Source of the DNA: Enoplolaimus lenunculus
Taxonomy: Eukaryota; Nematoda; Enoplea; Enoplida; Thoracostomopsidae
Reading direction: 5' to 3'
Assembly (NCBI GenBank): GCA_030248215.1
Contig: JASANG010003490.1
Span: 124,001 to 188,000, forward strand
DNA length: 64,000 nt
A program made the position numbers and the translations under genes. The first letter of the stretch is position 1, and each line of letters starts with the position of its first letter. This document shows positions 39,401 to 46,313 of the stretch, one piece after another. The notes beneath the pieces are model-generated. The model searched no databases and had not been told where the DNA came from. It was given only the letters and a program-made list of their open reading frames with translations.

Positions 39401-40797
39401 TCCAGTTGTTATTGATATTATTCATTACTTTTTTGATTGTTTGGTTTGATTTTTCTGGTGTTGCAATGCTGTAAAGTGAACAAACTATAGTAATATGGTG
39501 GTGCTAATTTAAACAAATCCAAGAAATACATAGGTTGCAAACAGGTTTTTTTCAAAATTCGGCGTGTGTGTTTTGGTGGTTTTTGTAATTTCAGTGGGTT
39601 TTTTAAAATAAAATGGGTTTCAAACACGTTCGAAAAGACATATACGTATGTATTATATATACATACATGCATCTACGTATAAGTTTACAAATACGTATAC
39701 ATATAAAACATACGCATTGAAATGAGTCATATTTGCAGTGCTAAGTGAAATAGTGGCATGTGTACGTTGTTAGTAGCTTAGCAAACGGAATACGTGTTTT
39801 TGAAATAATGGCTATACTTGTGACTGCCCATTAACCCATCCGGTCGGCTGAAAACTTGCTGGTAACTTTCCGATAGGGCCAGGGCTTACTTTTATGACTC
39901 ATTTCCGTTACAGTATATTATGCACTGAGCCACTATTTACAAACTGCTTATTAGCAAATTGACTATTATTAAATATTGAGCGGAAATCGCAAATACTCCG
40001 CAGAAAAAATAAAACCGGCAAAATGCTGTTTCAATTGGTATTAACAGTATTAGGTAAAATTGTTTTATGTGAAAAACACTTGGAAGGCTTGGTGGGTTTC
40101 TTGTGGGTTTGATTAAATTTCGAGGGTTTTTTTGAAACAAAGTAGATTAAAACCCCTATTTCACCCAAAAAACCCGTGATTGCCGATCTTATCCAGTTTT
40201 TATCGATATTATTCGTACCTTTTATGAGTGTTTGGTCCGACACAATGCGCACTGTAAGAGTCTTAGTGGTCTACTTAATATGTTTTATCATATTCAGACA
40301 TTTCCTGATTGTCTGCTCGGAGGCGTTACGTTTGAATGAACGCCTTGTTGCGTCCGACCAATTTGAGTACCATCAAAGCCTGGTTGACAATTTCAAAACG
40401 CTTGTTGAAAAGTTGTGCCAAATATTTCAGCATCCGGTAAACTGCTTGTTGTAGTTTTTCGTTGCTCGAATAATAGCGGGTTTATAGTACTTATTGCGCA
40501 AATTTTGTTTAGTTTAGATGAAGGTTATACCGCTTGATTACCAAATTTTTACTTGTTTGATCAAAGAATTTTTGATATCCAGAGATAAAAAATTATATGA
40601 GGTATATTTTACTGACCGTGAATTCTGTAATTAGGGTTTTTCGCTAACCGTAGCCTGTAACTATCTTTTAGCTTCTCAGACTTATATTATCCGATGTATT
40701 TCAGATGTTGCGTGTTGATGAAATACGAACACGGAAGTCTGTCGCTATTGCATCAATAACATCTGCGGAAAATCGTGATTCAATTTCGTCTAAATAA
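8014..40797 (+). CDS. Ziz: Zizimin (DOCK-D) guanine-nucleotide exchange factor, about 52 exons
   Basis: DOCK-D proteins load GTP onto Cdc42 (some also Rac) at membranes and drive filopodia and cell-shape change. The exons read through the whole family layout: N-terminal DOCK-D region, PH (about residues 172-290), DHR-1/C2 (about 680-870), armadillo-like middle with a serine-rich insert, and DHR-2 (about 1940-2432). Residue matches to vertebrate DOCK9/10/11 (recalled, not searched) run nearly end to end. The model totals about 2,432 residues, longer than the roughly 2,070-2,190 of vertebrate members, mostly because of the insert. All intron phases close. Uncertain borders are the exon 15 acceptor and the exon 17 donor. 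The start is the ATG at 8014, which puts the conserved N terminus in frame. No disabling change was seen. Confidence 0.97.
8884..9673. repeat. CAGGGTGCAACCGG-family repeat with nested insertion (zizimin intron 2)
   Basis: The left end reads CACTGTGCAAACCGGAT and the right end CGGTTACACCATG, degraded inverted repeats of the CAGGGTGCAACCGGA type seen at 33046 and 42872. Flanking CCGATTCCGATT words are typical of the family. The middle, about 8995-9520, is a separate element ending GTAGTCCACTACGACTGG, so one repeat sits inside another. No target-site duplication survives. Confidence 0.65.
8995..9520 (+). mobile_element. Non-autonomous element with hairpin end, copy 1
   Basis: It contains GTCCGAAAAGAATTTCAGGA and GAACCGATTTTGATAAA near the left side, internal copies of a GGGTGCGAGGAATC unit about 150 bases apart, and the right end GAGCTTCGCGCAATACATG then GTAGT-CC-ACTAC hairpin then GACTGG. 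The same right end closes the copies at 16885 and 54528, each followed by T. The hairpin plus CTGG before T fits a Helitron-like 3' end (CTRR, insertion at AT). The inverted GAGC-GCTC repeats could instead be transposon termini. Confidence 0.65.
9930..10600 (-). pseudogene. Decayed LINE-type RNase H fragment in zizimin intron 2
   Basis: On the - strand, interrupted frames carry RNase H landmarks in order: KGAIG and GAVIFS near 10310-10270, QAEVFAI near 10215, and [18 protein letters not shown] at about 10035-9985. The segment 10560-10354 ([15 protein letters not shown]) fits the linker just before RNase H. Several frame changes and stops break it, so it is old. It belongs to a LINE different from the fresh copy at 4641-7630, judging by its AT-rich composition and diverged residues. 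Confidence 0.7.
11015..11100 (+). repeat. GGTCTCGG-type MITE end fragment
   Basis: It starts CAGGCATGGCGGTCTC and repeats GGTCTCGG, closely matching the reverse complement of 53943-53850. CAGGGATGGGC-type termini plus GGTCTCGG subterminal repeats define one dispersed family in this window, of which 58869-59459 is the best-delimited copy. Here only one end is clear. Confidence 0.65.
11251..11614. mobile_element. MITE rich in ACTTAAGT palindromes, copy 1 (zizimin intron 3)
   Basis: The left end CTGGGTTTCTCAAAAC and the right end GTTTTGTAAATCCAG are imperfect inverted repeats, each followed inward by dense TACTTAAGTA palindromes. A second copy in inverted orientation lies at about 52935-53185 with the same ACTTAAGT arrays and a shared inner CGAGCAAA-AACGCCAAA segment. 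No transposase frame and no clear target duplication were found, so superfamily is open. Confidence 0.75.
13012..14833 (+). CDS. Ziz: Zizimin exons 5-7: PH domain
   Basis: Exons: 13012-13107, 13256-13387, 14659-14833. The translation opens with KEGYLLKG, continues [20 protein letters not shown] and ends [13 protein letters not shown], the classic PH order with the invariant C-terminal tryptophan. In DOCK-D proteins this domain binds phosphoinositides and helps place the protein at the membrane. Intron 6 (13388-14658) contains two G-rich repeat copies. Confidence 0.95.
13718..13835. repeat. G-run repeat, copy 1 (zizimin intron 6)
   Basis: Repeated GCTGGGGGGC and CCTGGGGG words give several runs of five or six G in about 110 bases. 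A diverged copy follows at 14316-14425 in the same intron. The runs meet the simple criterion for a G-quadruplex on the + (transcript) strand. It is otherwise a short dispersed repeat of unknown class. Confidence 0.65.
14316..14425. repeat. G-run repeat, copy 2 (zizimin intron 6)
   Basis: Shares CCTGGGGGC, GCTGGGGGGC and TTTCCTGGGGGC words with 13718-13835 and ends in long C-runs. The open frames crossing it (14213-14494 + and 14522-14307 -) are products of low-complexity sequence, not genes. Confidence 0.65.
15043..19352 (+). CDS. Ziz: Zizimin exons 8-14: PH to DHR-1 linker
   Basis: Exons: 15043-15146, 15864-15947, 17189-17323, 17540-17749, 18346-18415, 18659-18788, 19141-19352. Recognisable family segments are [16 protein letters not shown] (exon 11), [14 protein letters not shown] (exon 12), [11 protein letters not shown] (exon 13) and [18 protein letters not shown] (exon 14). 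Exon 8 encodes a short Ser/Thr-rich linker less conserved than the rest. Phases are 0,0,0,0,1,2,1 at the exon ends and all join cleanly. Confidence 0.94.
16022..16885 (+). mobile_element. Non-autonomous element with hairpin end, copy 2 (zizimin intron 9)
   Basis: This is the longest copy. The left end contains TTGAGCGAAGCTC, the exact inverse of GAGCTTCGCTCAA at 16845-16857, and the right end closes with a GTAG-CCCG-CTAC hairpin and CTGG before T. Inside, a unit containing GGGTGCGAGGAATCTGAAT recurs at about 16362, 16538 and 16693 (spacing about 176 and 155). No protein is encoded. Helitron-like and TIR-element readings both remain possible. Confidence 0.7.
19938..21763 (+). CDS. Ziz: Zizimin exons 15-19: DHR-1 (C2-like) domain
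   Basis: Exons: about 19938 (or 19929)-20257, 20467-20568, 20925-21109 (donor uncertain), 21360-21444, 21674-21763. The signature [17 protein letters not shown] followed by [13 protein letters not shown] marks the DHR-1 start; [23 protein letters not shown] and [13 protein letters not shown] follow in family order. DHR-1 domains bind membrane lipids. Two AGs at the exon 15 acceptor keep the frame. For exon 17 the only phase-2 GT that joins exon 18 is at 21110, adding about eight non-conserved residues; a non-canonical donor near 21086 would give a closer family match. Confidence 0.9.
21835..22360. repeat. GC-rich island with TAACTTAAA tail in zizimin intron 19
   Basis: About 450 bases of clearly GC-richer sequence sit in an AT-rich intron and end in a loose repeat of ACTAACTTAAAG words (22305-22360), like the tail of a LINE or SINE. 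A 54-codon frame on the + strand (22140-22304, [15 protein letters not shown]...) is open through the island but matches nothing I recognise. Most likely it is the 3' part of a retroposon; the class is not established. Confidence 0.5.
22668..25744 (+). CDS. Ziz: Zizimin exons 20-26: central helical region
   Basis: Exons: 22668-22751, 23004-23117, 23335-23450, 23815-23884, 24181-24372, 24816-24962, 25661-25744. Conserved words include [12 protein letters not shown] (exon 22), [10 protein letters not shown] (exon 23), VHEELIKIM and [15 protein letters not shown] (exon 24) and [11 protein letters not shown] (exon 26). Exon 23 ends AAG before GCAAGT, a GC-AG intron; only this donor keeps the phase. 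The region corresponds to the armadillo-like scaffold between DHR-1 and DHR-2. Confidence 0.94.
26030..30709 (+). CDS. Ziz: Zizimin exons 27-32: HEHFIPL region and serine-rich insert
   Basis: Exons: 26030-26144, 27328-27597, 28298-28482, 28989-29331, 29588-29750, 30396-30709. Exon 27 has [20 protein letters not shown] and exon 29 has [11 protein letters not shown] and [13 protein letters not shown], both anchored in the family. Exon 28 is almost entirely Ser/Gly/Ala-rich and interrupts the conserved core, so this species has an insertion of about 90 residues. Exons 30-32 open with [10 protein letters not shown] and then run through a longer Ser/Thr-rich stretch before [17 protein letters not shown]. 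The rich segments look disordered and could be phosphorylated, which is inference. Confidence 0.92.
31060..34793 (+). CDS. Ziz: Zizimin exons 33-41: helical region before DHR-2
   Basis: Exons: 31060-31126, 31347-31406, 31764-31840, 31906-32016, 32078-32193, 32379-32516, 32790-32972, 33771-33911, 34687-34793. Conserved segments are [16 protein letters not shown] (exon 34), [18 protein letters not shown] (exon 37), [20 protein letters not shown] (exon 39) and [15 protein letters not shown] with [15 protein letters not shown] (exon 41). Exons 35-36 are poorly conserved and were placed by splice phase alone, so their borders are less certain. Intron 39 (32973-33770) contains a CCGATTCCG-type repeat. 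Confidence 0.92.
33046..33430. repeat. CAGGGTGCAACCGGA-family MITE (zizimin intron 39)
   Basis: Begins CAGGGTGCAACCGGA, followed by TTCCGATTCCGATTGCAC and its inverse. The right side again has CCGATTACGATTC words and a degraded TTTGCAGCGTG end. Diverged parts recur at 9580-9670, 25000-25420, 29990-30060 and 59340-59430. The flanks give no target duplication. Confidence 0.65.
33500..33650. repeat. Degenerate GGCTTAGG tract (zizimin intron 39)
   Basis: Words such as GGCTTAGG, GGCATAGG and GGCTTAAG recur about every 12-18 bases. It is a degenerate short tandem repeat. The core resembles the nematode telomere unit TTAGGC, but spacing and divergence do not look like telomeric DNA. Confidence 0.45.
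35129..40797 (+). CDS. Ziz: Zizimin exons 42-52: DHR-2 catalytic domain
   Basis: Exons: 35129-35268, 35661-35770, 36163-36285, 36779-36892, 37362-37508, 37943-38267, 38492-38592, 38710-38799, 39054-39154, 40298-40436, 40705-40797 (TAA). DHR-2 opens the nucleotide pocket of Cdc42/Rac. Family landmarks: [68 protein letters not shown] and VNAGPLAYA, the last spanning the helix-10 insert where the family's nucleotide-sensor valine lies. Exon 47 carries about 40 extra residues between LPYF and FDVPFTEG. The domain looks intact and presumably active. Confidence 0.96.
39317..40225. repeat. Duplicated segments in zizimin intron 50
   Basis: A segment with AATGCT-TAAAGTGA and ATAGTAA-ATGGTG is duplicated at about 39320 and 39465. 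The word GATCTTATCCAGTT-TTAT-GATATTATTC at 39393 recurs at 40184. Between them lie an alternating purine-pyrimidine tract (39640-39710) and GGGTTTTTT-type words. The arrangement suggests an insertion flanked by, or made of, local duplications; no protein is encoded. Confidence 0.55.
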
Positions 40798-42004
40798 GCT
40801 GTGCTACGTAGAAGCCGCTAAGTAATTATTATTACTCATAATAGTCGATCAAAGGGCTGGATTTGAGGTCCAGTAAGTAAATCATAGGCGGATCTGGTGA
40901 AAGTTTATGAAACGTTATAGCTATGAGTCATGACGATGCATGTTTCAAGAATATTTCGGTAAAAGCTTATTTTTGTTTGAAACTAATTTTACTGAGCATA
41001 TAATTTAAAAAACAGCAAGAATATCTCCGTTTGATTTTGATATCGAAGTCATATCAAACTGAAACCACGCGAAACTTATTTTTGATTTATAAATCAACAA
41101 ATACAATAGATATCTGTTCGCTCTGAGCGTTGACCATAATTTAGTGTTGGTCCAAAACCTACCGAGACTTAAAAACCAAAACCGGTACTAGTCAATAACC
41201 AAGACTTGCTAGACCGACCATCCCTGGTAATAAGGTGTCTTTCTACAATGTTTACAACGAATATTTCGTCTCTATTATTTGAGCGTGTCATGATCAAAAT
41301 ATGATATTATTGTATGCATTCAAATATTATGGGTTTTGATTGAGATCGGCATATTATATTTAATTTTTTGTGTCAATATCAATAAACAATAATTAATGCT
41401 CTCTGCCATTTTGTTTTGCGGTGTAGGTATGTTTGTATATAATATGTAGCTCGTGGTTTATATACCAGCAAGCAGCTCTTGTCGCAACTAACATATGAGA
41501 TTATGATGCAAATTACTGCTGGTATTAACAAATCGTTGGACATGATCTGGGCTTCTGCGCAATAGTTCTAAATTTAAGAGTAGATGTTCGGATATTTAGA
41601 AACAGTAATAAAATTGGCTTCAAAACATGACCTTCCTATGATAAAAACATAATTAATTTAGTGTGTAATTGTTTTTGGTTTTTGCTATAGCGTACTTCCT
41701 GTATTGTTAAGTTATTTTTCACGTATTCGTGTTTAATTTGCATGTCCATTTATTTAATGTGTGTGCGAAACCATAAGCGCATTGCCCGATATTTATTAAG
41801 CTCTTCAAGTGTATGTGGATGCAGAAAATTTATAGTAGTTAGAAGTGGGTCAGCGGGGTCATCTCCGTCAAAATTTTTCGACCTCCGGCTCGAATTTTTT
41901 ATCTTCGGTTGCACCTTGCTAACAAAAATTGATTGGCGTTTTTGAAATAAATTGTTCATCTTATAGCGATTATAGATAGATAAAAATTTTGCCCAGTTAA
42001 TCTT
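40798..42004. other. Downstream flank of zizimin
   Basis: No gene. A GGTCTCGG-family end fragment (ACCGACCATCCCTGG) occurs at about 41170-41226. An AATAAA lies at 41382 in AT-rich DNA and could be a polyadenylation signal, about 590 bases after the stop codon, but nothing else supports it. Confidence 0.45.
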
Positions 42005-42008
42005 TTAA

Positions 42009-42248
42009 CCCTTTCTCACATGAATATTTTCTATTTCCCCTGAGACCTACTTTTATGCTAGGATTCGAACTCCAGTGACTGGAGTGGGAGGCGTATACCA
42101 TCACCACTCAGCTATAAGAGCTTGACGCTCGAGCCCGAGGAGGCTCTCACGCCTTGTGGTGATTACGGTGCGATATATACTATTTAACGTATATAATCTG
42201 CGCTGAGTTGCCTACAGGCAACTCAATGTGAGAAGGGGTTAAAATACT
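42009..42248. mobile_element. TTAA-flanked (piggyBac-type) MITE with tRNA-like body
   Basis: The ends CCCTTTCTCACAT and ATGTGAGAAGGGG are inverted repeats (12 of 13) immediately flanked by TTAA on both sides (42005-42008 and 42249-42252), the hallmark of piggyBac insertion. On the - strand the interior holds TAGCTGAGTGGT (A-box-like, 42114-42103) and GGAGTTCGAATCC (B-box-like, 42073-42061) at tRNA-like spacing. The arms do not pair well as a tRNA, so it is tRNA-derived, not a working tRNA gene. A solo right end with AGAAGGGG-TTAA lies at 44328-44339. Confidence 0.75.
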
Positions 42249-42871
42249 TGTATATAACGTAAGTACAGCTGAATGAATTAGTGGTGTTGTATAGTAATGG
42301 CATGTTCATTTTGATTAGTTGTCTTTTGTTAATTTTGTTTCCTTTGACGATTTCAGGATGTTTAAGCATCAAAGTACAGTATCTCAATACGCGTAATAAA
42401 TATTTTATTTGGCTTTTATTTTAATAGAGTGACTAATGACTAAAGTTGTAGTACAACTTCAAGACTTTGGCTGACTACATGGAGGTGAATATATTGTAGC
42501 GCCTAGAATGTAAGTTTTTCGTGATGTTGTGTCTAGGGCTGAAACAGAGCTTGGAGGAATATGGTTGTTGTATGCTTTGCACCTCATGTGATATGGTTGA
42601 ACGTTGGAATAATATTAAAGGCATTTTGATGTGGAATGCTAATATAAGATTGGTGCAGATCTGGGACGGGAGAACATTGTTTTTGTCTGGAGTGGGTGAC
42701 AGTTGTTATATTGTATAGCTCTTGGAGTGCAAGGGTTTTGGGGGTACGATCGACTGAACAACTGCAACCAATTCCTGTAAGTCGTTAGATTGTGAGTTGT
42801 ATTAACTTTGGGTGGAGTTACAATATAATGAAATACTGGTGGCGGTCTCGTATTTTATTGCCAGTATATAT

Positions 42872-43279
42872 CAGGGCGCAACCGGAGGTGAAAAATACCG
42901 GAGCCGGAGGTAAACATGCAAGGTGTAAACTGATAGTAAAAATAACGGAAACGGATAGTGAGCAAAACAACCGAAAACGGATATTGAAGTATAAAAGTTT
43001 CAAAAATGATTTATTTTTCTGCCAACACAATTGAGGCCTGCATATATTCACCGGTTTCTCATAATTTCAAAAGAAAAAATGGCAAATTTTCATTTTTATT
43101 TCGCTTTAAACAATTGCAGCATATATCTGAAACGAATATGCGAGATATATTCGTGATTTATAAGTAATTTTGAACATAAAAAATAGCAAAACTTTCGTTA
43201 TTTCTATAACGGAAACGGACACCAATTGTAGCAGAAACAGACACCAATTGTACCGGAAACGGATATCCGGTTACACCCT
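42872..43279. repeat. CAGGG-family repeat with both ends
   Basis: Left end CAGGGCGCAACCGGA and right end TCCGGTTACACCCTG are inverted repeats (13 of 15). The left side has GGAGGTGAAAAATACCGGAG, the right side several ACGGAAACGGA-like words. The 8-base flanks (GTATATAT and CAACATAG) do not match. A hAT-like origin is suggested by the CAGGG termini. Another fragment, with GGAGCCGGAGG, follows at 43293. Confidence 0.65.
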
Positions 43280-43597
43280 GCAACATAGCTTGCCGGAGCC
43301 GGAGGTACGACGAAATTAGGTAGTTAAAATGATGTTTAATTTGTTAGCTTTAGCAAAAATACCTGTAATGCCTTGTTAAATCTTTTCGCTTCATGCATAT
43401 TTTTTACAATTGCGAAATTCTTCCAAATTTAATAAGCACGCTTCAATTGCGTTGGCAGAAATATTAATATTTTTGAAACTTTTGTACTTCAATAACCGTT
43501 CATATTTTTGAAACTTTCGTACTTCAATAACCGTCTTCTGTTTCCGTCATTTTACTATCTGATTCTGTTATTGTTACTATACGTTTAATACACAATG

Positions 43598-43856
43598 GTC
43601 TTTTCCGTTATCCCCCAGTCCGCGTTTGCCCAAAATGGTTTGAATGTCGAAAATTTCTGCCTGTTTGAGCTTCACATGAGCTCTCCTGCCTCATCATTCC
43701 ACGCCTAAAAATTTGAATTTTTGAAAAATTCTATTGTTAAGGTCCCAGAAGGCGTGGAAAGATCAGGGGAGGTTATGAAAAGCTCAAATACATTAAAATT
43801 TTCAAAATCACACCATTTTTGTGCAAATGCGGGCTGGTAGAATGACGGAAAAGACC
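43598..43856. repeat. Foldback (palindromic) element
   Basis: The outer 12 bases GGTCTTTTCCGT and ACGGAAAAGACC are a perfect inverse pair, and the arms remain inversely alike for about 105 bases (GTTTGCCCAAAATGG against CCATTTTTGTGCAAATGC; CACGCC against GGCGTG) around a loop of about 40 bases. Similar arm words occur at 59180-59220. It is non-coding. Superfamily unknown. Confidence 0.75.
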
Positions 43857-44624
43857 CGAAATGTGTCAACAGGGCAATTTTTATAGACAATCATTAATGA
43901 GAAAGTGAACGCCTTCATAGAAATTTGCCCACATCCCGGGCAGTTTTAAACCTTTCGCGACATTATGCTTCACTGCGACCAGTGGCGGTTGCAGAGCGGT
44001 GCATTTCCATGTCAGAGGCGCCGAAAAGTTTATCAAATGGGCCCTTAATCGGGATACTCCTGTTTGAAAAAAATTTTACTTGCAAAAATGTCTTAAACTT
44101 CAATTATATACGACTATATGGAATTGCAAAAATCTTAAGTCCATCAGTTTTCTTTTTTAAAGTTTTAAACAAATTCCGGCAAAGTCCATCAGTTTTCATT
44201 TTTTTAGTTTTAAACAAATATCCGGGCAAGTGGAATTACGGGAGCCGAATATCTGGTTACACCCTACTAAGGGCTTAACGTGTCCTTTCATGCCAACTTG
44301 CCGAGCAATTCTGCGCGACTCAGATTGAGAAGGGGTTAATAATAAACGCTGTATAAGGGCGCATTTAGAAAAGTTATTCGACAAGACTGATACAGAAATA
44401 CACCACACTGGAACTGCCACTGGTCTTAGTGCAATTTTGTCATAAAAACTTTAAATTGCGTTAGGGGCAAATTTCTATAAAGGGGGACACTTGACCGGGG
44501 GGCACATTTTCAAGGGTGAATGACACTGGAACCTCAGTCAAATTTTATTGGAGCCGGACGCAGACCTCTGCTTGTACTCTACAGTACTTATATATACCCA
44601 ACTTAAGGCCAATGTTACTTTTAG
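43857..44624. other. Repeat-rich spacer
   Basis: No gene. CCAGTGGCGGTTGCAG at 43979 and CTGGAACTGCCACTGG at about 44409-44423 are an inverse pair that may bound a hAT-like element, but the 8-base flanks do not match. A solo TTAA-type end lies at 44328-44339. Confidence 0.5.
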
Positions 44625-45420
44625 GGGCGTCCCGTTTTCCCGCGGGACAGTAAGACACAGGAGTGTGATATATAATGGCAAATTCAGATACTGGTCCTGG
44701 ACAGCACTACAGGCAAATTGGAAAATGGGACAGGCATGTTTCAGGCAAATTGGAAAACGGGACAGCTAAATTTTCAATAGGAAAACCGGACAAGTTTGTT
44801 TCGGGCAAATGGGAAAACGGGACAGCTGCAAATTTTCGGTGGGAAAACGGGACGTCTGTTTCGGCAAATGGGAAAACAAGACAGCTGTAATTTTTCACTG
44901 GCAAAACGGGATAGGTCTGTTTCGGTCAAATGGGAAAACGGTACAGCTGCAAATTTTTGGTGGGAAAATGAGACAGTGGGACAAGCCTGCTTTGGGCAAA
45001 TGGGACACGAAACTGCTGCAATTTTTCGTTGGGAAAACGAGACAGCTGCAATTTTTGGCTGGGAAAACGGGACAAGCCTGTTTCGGGGAAATAGAAAAAC
45101 GCAGCTGCAAATTTCCGTTTGTAAATTGGGACAGTCCTGTTTCGGGCAAATGGGAAAACGGGACAACAACGGGAAGGGTTCTTTAGGGCAAATGGGAAAA
45201 CGTGACCGCTGCCAATTTTCGGTGCGGAAACAGTACAATGGGACACAAATCAAACTCTTTTCAGATTACATAGTCTATTCGGGAAACCAGCCAAATTTGA
45301 GGGGAACGGCCGCCCAATGCCATCGAATGGACGCCATTGTAACAATATGCTTTCTTTGGGAAACGGGAAAATGAGGAAGCTTTATATTTCCGCAGGAAAA
45401 TCGGAAAACGAGACAATATT
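44625..45420. repeat. Minisatellite, GGGAAAACGGGACAG units
   Basis: About a dozen diverged tandem units of roughly 60 bases share TTTCGGGCAAATGGGAAAACGGGACAGC plus a TGCAAATTTTCGGTGGG segment. Because unit lengths vary and stops are rare, several frames on both strands stay open (up to 192 codons at 44796-45374 on + and 159 at 45253-44774 on -). The overlapping frames are one repeat read six ways, not genes. Confidence 0.85.
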
Positions 45421-45599
45421 TTTTGTTGATTGATTTTATCAGGATCAGGCTGGCACCCCCCCTGCATTCCCGCATTTGGAAGAACCGTAAGCAGGATGGG
45501 GGCTGCCACCCTCCATGTCCCCCGCGTTGAACGATCTTGCTAACCAACCCACAAGTTTAGGAGTATGCTTACTGTTCCACCCATGTTCTTTACATTGGC

Positions 45600-46072
45600 C
45601 ATTAAAGTTTACTATTGAAGAAGTTTAGCAAAATGTCGAAATCTCGCACGATACCTGTAGCTCTGGTAAAATTTCTGCCGCAGGTTCCGGTGTTAACAAT
45701 TTTTTCCCTTGTAATTGTTCAGCGTTTAATTCAAATTTTGGTACAATTTTGAGCTCTGCGACCAGTGGCGGATCCAGGATCTCAAAATGGGGGGGGGGCA
45801 AAATTTCACAGGTAATAAACTTATTTTTGACCCATACTGTAGTGACCGAAATATAAGGGGGTCCCATTTTGAGTCCCAATATAATTTTTGTCGAGATGCT
45901 GTTGGGGGGGGGGGGCACGGCCGGGGTGGCCTCCCCCGTGGATCCGCCATTGTCTGCGACATTTGCTAAACTTAATAGCAGATTAAAGAACGTTGAAATT
46001 GCACAGTTTTATTTCACCTCCAGCAAGTTTTATTGACCTCCGAGTCCGGTATTTTTCACTTCCGGTTGCGCC
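45600..46072 (-). repeat. CAGGG-family repeat, reverse copy, host of a nested MITE
   Basis: Read on the - strand it starts CATGGCGCAACCGGAAGTG, then GAAAAATACCGGACTCGGAGG, as in the copies at 2408 and 42872. Further in it shares CAAAATTGTACCAA and GCGGCAGAAATTTTACC with 2570-2690. It is interrupted by the hAT-type MITE at 45763-45952, so the family is older than that insertion. Confidence 0.65.
45763..45952. mobile_element. hAT-type MITE with exact 8-bp target duplication
   Basis: The 190-base element starts CAGTGGCGGATCC and ends GGATCCGCCATTG, and is flanked on both sides by TCTGCGAC (45755-45762 and 45953-45960), an exact 8-base duplication as hAT transposases make. The inside has long G runs and no coding capacity. 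It sits within the CAGGG-family repeat, splitting it. Confidence 0.92.
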
Positions 46073-46313
46073 ATGCTCACATATGGCGTCCAAATCGTCT
46101 TTAACTGATAATTCTTCTGAAACGTATTGCGTTGCAACATCACAAACGCAGCGTACTTAATGCAGGGCAAAATTCTCGAGCTACGTACAACGAGAACCAA
46201 ATACTCGACCCTAGTAAAACACACAAACTGTTTATACTGACACGGTTTTCAGAAATTACTACGAGATTTTGCTTTCAGTTTATCAGCGAATTTGGCCGAT
46301 AGAGGATACACCA

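Larger units (their letters stand above)
8149..40704 (+). other. Zizimin long introns without recognised content
   Basis: Introns over 300 bases in which I see no gene, RNA or clear repeat: 12496-13011, 17750-18345, 18789-19140, 19353-19928, 20569-20924, 23451-23814, 24373-24815, 26145-27327, 27598-28297, 28483-28988, 30710-31059, 31407-31763, 33912-34686, 34794-35128, 35269-35660, 35771-36162, 36893-37361 and 37509-37942. Open frames inside them (for example 17875-18180 and 37051-37343) lack family similarity and are not needed by the splice phases. Introns 2, 3, 6, 8, 9, 19, 25, 31, 39, 44 and 50 carry repeats or unusual composition described separately or in the findings. Confidence 0.6.

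Noticed and set aside
42055-42130. A functional tRNA gene on the - strand
   Set aside because: A- and B-box-like words are present, but acceptor and T arms do not pair properly, and the sequence lies inside a TTAA-flanked MITE.
43979-44423. hAT element bounded by CAGTGGCGG and CCGCCACTG-like ends
   Set aside because: The ends are only partly inverse and the flanks show no duplication; kept as a possibility only.
44774-45374. Overlapping open frames of 192 and 159 codons
   Set aside because: They are different readings of one minisatellite on both strands, with no gene-like borders.
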